A stretch of DNA of 6,297 bases, from assembly GCA_046566095.1 (NCBI GenBank), contig JBKHXI010000044.1, positions 1-6,297 on the forward strand, read 5' to 3'. Below the pieces are notes generated by a model, which ran no database searches, had not been told where the DNA came from, and worked only from the letters and a program-made list of their open reading frames with translations. The stretch is from CAMPJU01 sp046566095 (GTDB lineage Bacteria; Pseudomonadota; Gammaproteobacteria; Xanthomonadales; Xanthomonadaceae). This document shows positions 1 through 6,297 of the stretch, one piece after another. Each line of letters opens with the position of its first letter. Position 1 is the first letter of the stretch. Made by a program: the position numbers and the translations under genes.

Positions 1-2617
1 GGTCGACCTGCACGCCAAGGTCAAGGTCCGCATCAGCGAGACCGTGGTCGACGAGGACGGCGGCCGCCGCAAGGCGACGGCGATCGTCGACACCACCGTC
101 GGCCGCGCGCTGCTGGCCGAGATCCTGCCGGACGGCCTGCCGTTCTCGCTGGTCAACAAGGAACTGACCAAGAAGAACATCGGCGTGCTGATCAACTCCT
201 CGTACCGCATGCTCGGCCTGAAGGACACGGTGGTGTTCGCCGACAAGCTGATGTACACCGGCTTCTCGTTCGCGACCCGCGCGGGCGTGTCGATCGGCAT
301 CGACGACATGACCATCCCGACCGAGAAGAAGGGCATCCTGGCCGAGGCCGAGGTCGAGGTGAACGACATCCAGGAGCAGTACCAGAACGGCCTGGTCACC
401 GCCGGCGAGCGCTACAACAAGGTCGTGGACATCTGGTCGCGGACCAACGAGCGCATCGCCAAGGCGATGATGGAGACCATCGGCTACGAGGACGTGGTCG
501 ACGCCCGGGGCGAGACGGTCCGCCAGAAGTCGATGAACTCGGTCTACATCATGGCCGATTCGGGCGCCCGCGGCTCGCAGGCGCAGATCCGCCAGCTGGC
601 GGGCATGCGCGGCCTGATGGCCAAGCCCGACGGCTCGATCATCGAGACGCCGATCACCGCGAACTTCCGCGAGGGCCTGAACGTCCTGCAGTACTTCATC
701 TCGACCCACGGCGCACGCAAGGGCCTGGCCGACACCGCGCTGAAGACCGCCAACTCGGGCTACCTGACCCGGCGCCTGGTCGACGTCGCCCAGGACGTGG
801 TCATCACCGAGGACGACTGCGGCACCCACGCCGGCCTGACCATGACCCCGATCGTCGAGGGCGGCGACGTGGTCGAGCCGCTGCGCGAGCGCGTGCTCGG
901 CCGCATGGTCGCCGAGGACGTGTACCTGCCCGGCGAGGACGAGGACCCGATCGTCACCCGCAACACCCTGCTCGACGAGGCCTGGGTGCAGAAGCTCGAG
1001 GATGCGGGCGTGCAGTCGATCAAGGTGCGCTCCACGATCACCTGCGAATCCTCGTTCGGCGTCTGCGCCCACTGCTACGGCCGCGACCTGGGCCGCGGAC
1101 ACATCGTCAACCACGGCGAGGCCGTGGGCGTGGTGGCGGCGCAGTCGATCGGCGAGCCCGGCACCCAGCTGACGATGCGGACCTTCCACATCGGCGGCGC
1201 GGCGTCGCGCGCGGCGGCGGTCGACAACGTCACGGTCAAGACCACCGGCAGCATCAAGTTCAACAACCTCAAGTACGTGCAGCACGCCGACGGCCACCTG
1301 GTCGCGGTGTCGCGCTCGGGCGAGCTGTCGGTGCTCGACGGCCACGGCCGCGAGCGCGAGCGCTACAAGCTGCCCTACGGCGCCTCGATCCAGCTCAAGG
1401 ACGGCGAGGCGGTCAAGGCCGGCCAGACCGTGGCCAGCTGGGATCCGCACAACCACCCGATCGTGTCGGAAGTCGCCGGCTTCGTGCGCTTCGTCGACTT
1501 CGTCGACGGCGTGACCGTGATCGAGAAGACCGACGAGCTGACCGGCCTGGCCAGCTCCGAGATCACCGATCCCAAGCGCCGCGGCTCGGCCGGCAAGGAC
1601 CTGCGGCCGATCGTGCGGATCGTCGACAGAAAGGGCAACGACCTGTCGATTCCGGGCACCGACCTGCCGGCGCAGTACCTGCTGCCGCCGCGCTCGATCG
1701 TCAACCTGCAGGACGGCGCGGCGGTCGGGGTCGGCGACGTGGTCGCCAAGATCCCGCAGGAGGCCTCCAAGACCCGCGACATCACCGGCGGCCTGCCGCG
1801 CGTGGCCGACCTGTTCGAGGCGCGCAAGCCTAAGGATCCGGCGATCCTGGCCGAGCGTTCGGGCGTGGTCAGCTTCGGCAAGGACACCAAGGGCAAGCAG
1901 CGCCTGATCATCCGCGACGCCGACGGCAACGAGCACGAGGAGCTGATCCCGAAGTACCGCCAGATCATCGTGTTCGAGGGCGAGCACGTGGAGAAGGGCG
2001 AGACCGTGGTCGACGGCGAGCCGACGCCGCAGGACATCCTGCGTCTGCTCGGCGTGGAGCCGCTGGCGGTGTACCTGACCAAGGAGATCCAGGACGTCTA
2101 CCGCCTGCAGGGCGTCAAGATCAACGACAAGCACATCGAGGTGATCGTCCGCCAGATGCTGCGCAAGGTCGAGATCACCGACCCGGGCGACAGCCGCTTC
2201 CTCGCCGGCGAGCAGGCCGAGCGCCAGCGCGTGATCGAGGAGAACGCCAGGCTCGAGGCCCGCGGCGAGATCCCGGCGAAGTTCGAGCCGGTGCTGCTGG
2301 GCATCACCAAGGCCTCGCTGGCGACCGAATCGTTCATCTCGGCGGCCTCGTTCCAGGAGACCACCCGGGTGCTGACCGAGGCGGCCGTGCGCGGCACCCG
2401 CGACAACCTGCGCGGGCTCAAGGAGAACGTCATCGTCGGCCGCCTGATCCCGGCCGGCACCGGCCTGACCTACCACGAGCAGCGCCGTCGCAACGCTTCG
2501 GGCCTGACCGAGTCGGAGATGGAGGCGCTGACCGGCGCCGCCGGCGGCGAGGCGGCCGAGGCCCTGGCCGGGGGCGGGGACGACGCCGCCCGGGACGGGG
2601 AGGCCGCGGCCGAGTAG
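1..2617 (+). CDS. rpoC: DNA-directed RNA polymerase subunit beta' (C-terminal part, 5' truncated by window edge)
   Basis: This is the largest subunit of bacterial RNA polymerase, which with beta forms the active-site cleft. The reading frame is open from base 2 (VDLHAKVKVRI...), so the GTG at 44 is internal and the true start lies outside the window; 871 residues are visible, corresponding roughly to E. coli residue 542 onward. Recognisable parts in order are the F-loop (MADSGARGSQAQIRQLAGMRG, about 551-613), the bridge helix (about 650-785), and the second zinc site with Cys codons at 818, 1043, 1064 and 1073 (C...CX6CX2C). Next come the trigger loop QSIGEPGTQLTMRTFHIGG with the nucleotide-contacting Met (1175) and His (1187), and then an insertion of about 185 residues (about 1215-1770) matching the position and size of the proteobacterial SI3 insert. 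The trigger helix resumes at ITGGLPRVADLFEARKP (from 1781). The catalytic NADFDGD motif lies upstream and is not seen. The last ~30 residues form a low-complexity Ala/Gly/Asp/Glu tail. The family call is certain. Confidence 0.98.
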   Translation, partial: VDLHAKVKVRISETVVDEDGGRRKATAIVDTTVGRALLAEILPDGLPFSLVNKELTKKNIGVLINSSYRMLGLKDTVVFADKLMYTGFSFATRAGVSIGIDDMTIPTEKKGILAEAEVEVNDIQEQYQNGLVTAGERYNKVVDIWSRTNERIAKAMMETIGYEDVVDARGETVRQKSMNSVYIMADSGARGSQAQIRQLAGMRGLMAKPDGSIIETPITANFREGLNVLQYFISTHGARKGLADTALKTANSGYLTRRLVDVAQDVVITEDDCGTHAGLTMTPIVEGGDVVEPLRERVLGRMVAEDVYLPGEDEDPIVTRNTLLDEAWVQKLEDAGVQSIKVRSTITCESSFGVCAHCYGRDLGRGHIVNHGEAVGVVAAQSIGEPGTQLTMRTFHIGGAASRAAAVDNVTVKTTGSIKFNNLKYVQHADGHLVAVSRSGELSVLDGHGRERERYKLPYGASIQLKDGEAVKAGQTVASWDPHNHPIVSEVAGFVRFVDFVDGVTVIEKTDELTGLASSEITDPKRRGSAGKDLRPIVRIVDRKGNDLSIPGTDLPAQYLLPPRSIVNLQDGAAVGVGDVVAKIPQEASKTRDITGGLPRVADLFEARKPKDPAILAERSGVVSFGKDTKGKQRLIIRDADGNEHEELIPKYRQIIVFEGEHVEKGETVVDGEPTPQDILRLLGVEPLAVYLTKEIQDVYRLQGVKINDKHIEVIVRQMLRKVEITDPGDSRFLAGEQAERQRVIEENARLEARGEIPAKFEPVLLGITKASLATESFISAASFQETTRVLTEAAVRGTRDNLRGLKENVIVGRLIPAGTGLTYHEQRRRNASGLTESEMEALTGAAGGEAAEALAGGGDDAARDGEAAAE

Positions 2618-2632
2618 GCCCGGTCGCCGGGC
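2618..2632 (+). other. Small GC hairpin directly after the rpoC stop
   Basis: GCCCGG and CCGGGC form a 6-bp perfect stem with a TCG loop, starting at the first base after the rpoC TAG. No T-run follows; the sequence continues as GC-rich DNA including the palindrome GCGGCCGC at 2631-2638. It could stabilise the 3' end of the rpoC message or help a Rho-dependent end, but in DNA this rich in GC such a stem can also arise by chance. Confidence 0.35.
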
Positions 2633-2661
2633 GGCCGCCGGCCGCCCCCAGACCCCGAAAG

Positions 2662-2681
2662 GAGGCGGACGGATCCGCCTC
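2662..2681 (+). terminator. Possible rpoC transcript-end hairpin (no T-tract)
   Basis: GAGGCGGA (2662-2669) and TCCGCCTC (2674-2681) form a perfect 8-bp stem with a CGGA loop, 44 bases after the rpoC stop and upstream of the rpsL promoter. It is preceded by AAAG but followed by GTGTTCGG rather than a run of T, so it does not meet the usual pattern of an intrinsic terminator. It may be a 3'-end stabilising or weak terminating structure for the rpoBC operon. Position is the main support. Confidence 0.35.
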
Positions 2682-2724
2682 GTGTTCGGCCCAGGGACGG
2701 GCGGGAATCCGCCGGACCCCCGCG

Positions 2725-2754
2725 TTGACGCTTTTGCGCGGCGCGGGCTATACT
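2725..2754 (+). promoter_or_regulatory. Sigma-70 type promoter for the rpsL-rpsG-fusA-tuf operon
   Basis: The -35 element TTGACG (2725-2730) matches the consensus at five of six bases and the -10 element TATACT (2749-2754) also matches at five of six, separated by 18 bp. The transcription start is predicted near 2761-2762. The -10 box and the TTTTCC after it are a clear AT-rich island in otherwise very GC-rich DNA. The site lies 108 bp after rpoC and 84 bp before the rpsL ATG, where the str operon promoter is expected. It would allow ribosomal protein and elongation factor expression independent of rpoBC, although readthrough from rpoC is not excluded. The start site itself is inferred. Confidence 0.8.
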
Positions 2755-2763
2755 TTTCCGTCT

Positions 2764-2797
2764 CGGCAGGCCGGATCGCGCGGCCTGCCGTCGTTTT
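2764..2797 (+). promoter_or_regulatory. Leader stem-loop with short U-tract at the 5' end of the rpsL mRNA
   Basis: CGGCAGGCCG (2764-2773) and CGGCCTGCCG (2781-2790) form a perfect 10-bp stem with a 7-base loop GATCGCG, followed by TCGTTTT (2791-2797). From the predicted start near 2761 the hairpin would begin within about three bases of the 5' end of the message. It has the general form of a weak intrinsic terminator, so it could act on readthrough from rpoC, attenuate the str operon, or act as a 5' stabiliser that hinders RNA decay enzymes. The structure is seen directly; the role is inferred. Confidence 0.5.
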
Positions 2798-2838
2798 CAC
2801 GAGAGGCGCAGGCCTTTCCCCGCTATAGAGCCCGATAG

Positions 2839-3213
2839 ATGGCAACGATCAACCAGCTGGTGCGCAAGCCCCGGCGCCCGGAAACCTACAAGAGCACCTC
2901 GCCGGCGCTGCAGGACTGCCCGCAGCGGCGCGGCGTGTGCACCCGCGTGTACACCACCACCCCGAAGAAGCCGAACTCGGCCCTGCGCAAGGTGGCCAAG
3001 GTGCGCCTGACCAACGGCTACGAGGTGATCTCGTACATCGGCGGCGAGGGCCACAACCTGCAGGAGCACTCGGTGGTGCTGATCCGCGGCGGCCGCGTCA
3101 AGGACCTGCCCGGCGTGCGCTACCACACGGTGCGCGGCTCGCTGGACGCCGCCGGCGTCACCAAGCGCCGCCAGGCGCGCTCCAAGTACGGCGCCAAGCG
3201 CCCGAAGGGCTGA
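2839..3213 (+). CDS. rpsL: 30S ribosomal protein S12
   Basis: S12 sits at the decoding centre of the small ribosomal subunit and controls accuracy of tRNA selection; it is the classical target of streptomycin resistance mutations. The 124-residue product has the usual length and carries the conserved blocks RGVCTRVYTTTPKKPNSALRK and SYIGGEGHNLQEHSVVLIRGGRVKDLPGVRYHTVRG. Lys43, Lys88 and Pro91 (counting the initiator Met) are the common sensitive-type residues, so no known streptomycin-resistance substitution is seen at these positions. Asp89, the beta-methylthiolation site in E. coli, is present. The ATG at 2839 gives the family N-terminus MATINQLVRKPR, and an in-frame TAG stands directly before it, so the start cannot be further upstream. 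The Shine-Dalgarno sequence is weak (AGAG at 2827-2830, 8 bases before ATG). First gene of the str operon. Confidence 0.98.
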   Translation: MATINQLVRKPRRPETYKSTSPALQDCPQRRGVCTRVYTTTPKKPNSALRKVAKVRLTNGYEVISYIGGEGHNLQEHSVVLIRGGRVKDLPGVRYHTVRGSLDAAGVTKRRQARSKYGAKRPKG

Positions 3214-3216
3214 TTC

Positions 3217-3237
3217 TTCCGGGCATCGTGCCCGGAA
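3217..3237 (+). promoter_or_regulatory. First hairpin of the rpsL-rpsG spacer
   Basis: TTCCGGGCA (3217-3225) and TGCCCGGAA (3229-3237) form a perfect 9-bp stem with a TCG loop, starting three bases after the rpsL stop codon. No T-run follows, so it is unlikely to be a terminator. In E. coli the intercistronic S12-S7 RNA is the target of autogenous repression by S7, and this stem lies in the equivalent place. Whether S7 binds it here is not known from sequence alone. Confidence 0.55.
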
Positions 3238-3245
3238 AGGCGAGC

Positions 3246-3269
3246 GCGGCCGTCCGCGGCCGCACTTTT
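3246..3269 (+). promoter_or_regulatory. Second hairpin of the rpsL-rpsG spacer, with short U-tract
   Basis: GCGGCCG (3246-3252) and CGGCCGC (3257-3263) form a 7-bp stem with a TCCG loop, followed by ACTTTT (3264-3269). It resembles a weak intrinsic terminator or attenuator inside the operon, 31 bases before the rpsG start. Together with the stem at 3217-3237 it makes a tandem structure in the 87-base spacer. A close copy of this hairpin is found after rpsG at 3775-3793. Partial termination, RNA processing or S7 binding are all possible. Confidence 0.5.
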
Positions 3270-3300
3270 CACCGAAAGCATCCGATTCAGGCAGACAACC

Positions 3301-3768
3301 ATGTCACGCAAAGGTTCCGCCCCGCAGCGCTCCATCCTGCCCGATCCCAAGCACGGCAGCGAGACCATCGCGCGCTTCATCAACATGGTCATGAAGAGCG
3401 GCAAGAAGTCGGTCGCCGAGAAGATCGTCTACGGCGCCATGGACGTGATCGACCGCAAGGGCGGCAATGCCGTCGAGCTGGTCGAGAAGGCGCTGGACAA
3501 CGTCTCGCCTTCGGTCGAGGTCAAGTCCCGTCGCGTCGGCGGCGCGACCTACCAGGTCCCGGTCGAGGTGCGCGCCTCCCGCCGCTCCGCGCTGGCGATG
3601 CGCTGGCTGATCGAATCGGCGCGCAAGCGCGGCGAGAACAGCATGCCCAACAAGCTGGCCGGCGAGCTGCTCGACGCCTCGGAAAACCGCGGCGGCGCGA
3701 TCAAGAAGCGCGAAGAGACCCACCGCATGGCCGAGGCCAACAAGGCCTTCGCGCACTACCGCTGGTAA
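3301..3768 (+). CDS. rpsG: 30S ribosomal protein S7
   Basis: S7 binds the 3' major domain of 16S rRNA, starts assembly of the 30S head and lies near the E and P sites; in E. coli it also represses translation of its own operon. The 155-residue product is the usual short form, comparable to the short E. coli S7. Typical blocks are PDPKHGSETIARFINMVMKSGKKSVAEKIVYGAMD (about residues 15-48), SRRVGGATYQVPVEVRASRRSALAMRWLIESARKR (about 76-110) and the C-terminal KREETHRMAEANKAFAHYRW. The ATG at 3301 gives the MSRKG start expected for xanthomonads. The ribosome-binding site is weak (CAGG at 3288-3291, 9 bases before ATG), which would fit translation partly coupled to rpsL or controlled by the spacer structure; that is inference. 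Confidence 0.98.
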   Translation: MSRKGSAPQRSILPDPKHGSETIARFINMVMKSGKKSVAEKIVYGAMDVIDRKGGNAVELVEKALDNVSPSVEVKSRRVGGATYQVPVEVRASRRSALAMRWLIESARKRGENSMPNKLAGELLDASENRGGAIKKREETHRMAEANKAFAHYRW

Positions 3769-3976
3769 GCCCGGCGCGGCCGTCGCGGCCGCGACAGGCG
3801 GCAAGTGATCCAGGCCCCGTCCGCGGGGCCGCCGTGGCGCCCGGGCGCCGCCCGGGGCTGCCGGCTCCCCGCCCGGTCCACCGGGCGGCGGCCCGCGGCC
3901 ACCAGGCGGCAGCCGCCGCCGCCCTGCCCGCGCCGCGCGCGCGGACCACTCCAACGTACGCAGACCGAGGCATCCC
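3769..3976 (+). other. Hairpin-rich, 85% GC spacer between rpsG and fusA
   Basis: The 208 bases between rpsG and fusA contain 177 G or C. No convincing promoter (no AT-rich -10) and no coding sequence is seen. Four perfect or near-perfect stems follow each other: 3775-3793 (8 bp, TCG loop), 3813-3830 (7 bp, GGCCCCG/CGGGGCC, TCCG loop), 3836-3849 (the 14-base palindrome GGCGCCCGGGCGCC) and 3869-3888 (8 bp, CCGCCCGG/CCGGGCGG, TCCA loop). None is followed by a T-run, so intrinsic termination is unlikely and fusA is probably still transcribed from the rpsL promoter. The stems may stabilise or separate the upstream mRNA, giving different S12/S7 and EF-G levels, but composition alone makes stems likely here. 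Confidence 0.6.
3967..3970 (+). promoter_or_regulatory. Ribosome-binding site of fusA
   Basis: GAGG lies 6 bases before the GTG at 3977. It is the only good Shine-Dalgarno match near the conserved N-terminus and supports choosing this GTG as the start. Confidence 0.7.
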
Positions 3977-6067
<2,091 letters not shown>

Positions 6068-6073
6068 CAAGAC

Positions 6074-6159
6074 CCGTGATTCGTGATTGGCGATTCGTGA
6101 TTCGTAAGAGCACGGATCCCGGCTTCGACGAATCACGAATCACGAATCACCAATCACGG
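6074..6159 (+). repeat. Inverted repeat built of GTGATTC-type heptads in the fusA-tuf spacer
   Basis: The left arm (6074-6105) reads CC followed by four 7-bp units GTGATTC, GTGATTG, GCGATTC, GTGATTC and GT. The right arm (6128-6159) is AC followed by GAATCAC three times, CAATCAC and GG. The 32-base arms pair at 29 of 32 positions (mismatches 6082/6151, 6089/6144 and 6091/6142) around a 22-base loop (6106-6127). No T-run follows, so it is not a classical intrinsic terminator. Similar GATTCGG or GATTCGT heptad hairpins are, from memory, common between genes in Xanthomonas, Xylella and Lysobacter relatives, so this is probably one member of a dispersed repeat family. The end of the right arm overlaps the tuf Shine-Dalgarno GGAG. 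Confidence 0.9.
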
Positions 6160-6161
6160 AG
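6158..6161 (+). promoter_or_regulatory. Ribosome-binding site of tuf, partly inside the repeat stem
   Basis: GGAG lies 9 bases before the tuf ATG. Its first two G residues are the last two bases of the heptad inverted repeat and can pair with CC at 6074-6075, so the hairpin could reduce ribosome access. A-rich sequence (TTGAAAG) follows and remains unpaired. Confidence 0.65.
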
Positions 6162-6170
6162 TTGAAAGCG

Positions 6171-6297
6171 ATGGCAAAGGGCAAGTTCGAGCGCACCAAG
6201 CCCCACGTGAACGTGGGCACGATCGGTCACGTGGACCACGGCAAGACGACGCTGACGGCGGCGCTGACCAAGGTGGGCGCGGAGCGTTTCGGGGGCG
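6171..6297 (+). CDS. tuf: Elongation factor Tu (N-terminal part, 3' truncated by window edge)
   Basis: EF-Tu carries aminoacyl-tRNA to the ribosomal A site as a GTP complex. Only the first 42 residues are visible: MAKGKFERTKPHVNVGTIGHVDHGKTTLTAALTK and onward to ERFGG. The P-loop GHVDHGKT (residues 19-26) is complete and the sequence is typical of proteobacterial EF-Tu. The ATG at 6171 follows GGAG at good spacing. Position after fusA identifies it as the str-operon copy (tufA-like); many gammaproteobacteria have a second copy near secE-nusG, which cannot be judged from this window. Thr codons are ACG in four of six cases, and CGT and GGG occur, unlike the strong ACC, CGC and GGC preference in neighbouring fusA, but the sample is very small. 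Confidence 0.97.
   Translation, partial: MAKGKFERTKPHVNVGTIGHVDHGKTTLTAALTKVGAERFGG

Noticed and set aside
44..46. GTG at 44 as start of the first gene
   Set aside because: The frame stays open to the window edge and the upstream codons (VDLHAKVKVRISET) match the beta' protein, so this GTG is an internal Val codon.
2824..2829. TATAGA as a second -10 box close to rpsL
   Set aside because: No -35 element is found at a suitable distance, and a start here would leave a leader of only a few bases; the promoter at 2725-2754 is much better.
3813..3830. GGCCCCG/CGGGGCC stem as an intrinsic terminator after rpsG
   Set aside because: The stem is perfect but GCCGTGGCGC follows instead of T residues, so intrinsic termination is not supported.
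3795..3911. Direct repeat CAGGCGGCA at 3795-3803 and 3903-3911
   Set aside because: Nine bases in an 85% GC spacer is well within chance and no insertion between the copies is recognisable.
6074..6159. Heptad repeat as a CRISPR array or insertion sequence
   Set aside because: The units are 7 bp with no spacers, and there is no transposase gene; it is a simple inverted repeat of short units.

Overview
The window is a stretch of core information-processing genes from a high-GC gammaproteobacterium, all on the plus strand: the 3' part of rpoC (RNA polymerase beta'), complete rpsL (S12), complete rpsG (S7), complete fusA (EF-G), and the first 42 codons of tuf (EF-Tu). The very high GC content, the S7 N-terminus (MSRKGSAPQRSILPDPKHGSET), the 124-residue S12 and the GATTCGT-type heptad repeat between fusA and tuf all point to the Xanthomonadaceae/Lysobacteraceae (Lysobacter, Luteimonas or Xanthomonas-like). 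This placement rests on family resemblance recalled from memory, not on a search.

Layout. Positions 1-2617 hold the C-terminal ~60% of beta', with F-loop, bridge helix, second zinc site, trigger loop and a large trigger-loop insertion. The 221-bp gap at 2618-2838 ends the rpoBC unit with GC-rich hairpins and then carries the best promoter in the window (TTGACG, 18-bp spacer, TATACT), followed by a strong stem-loop at the predicted 5' end of the rpsL leader. rpsL and rpsG are separated by 87 bp holding two tandem hairpins, the region where S7 autoregulates the str operon in E. coli. rpsG and fusA are separated by an unusually GC-rich (177 of 208 bases) spacer with a series of hairpins. fusA begins with GTG behind a GAGG ribosome-binding site. 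fusA and tuf are separated by 103 bp dominated by a large, imperfect inverted repeat made of 7-bp units, whose right arm runs into the tuf Shine-Dalgarno sequence.

The genes form the classical str operon (rpsL-rpsG-fusA-tuf) placed directly behind rpoC. S12 and S7 are the decoding-centre protein and the 30S head assembly initiator. EF-G and EF-Tu are the two main elongation GTPases. Co-expression matches ribosome and elongation-factor supply.

No mobile element, CRISPR array, tRNA or rRNA gene is visible, and the proteins look ordinary. No new multi-gene system is present. What deserves a second look lies in the non-coding spacers: the heptad inverted repeat before tuf, the near-identical hairpins on both sides of rpsG, and the hairpin-rich rpsG-fusA spacer. 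No stretch longer than 221 bases lacks a gene.
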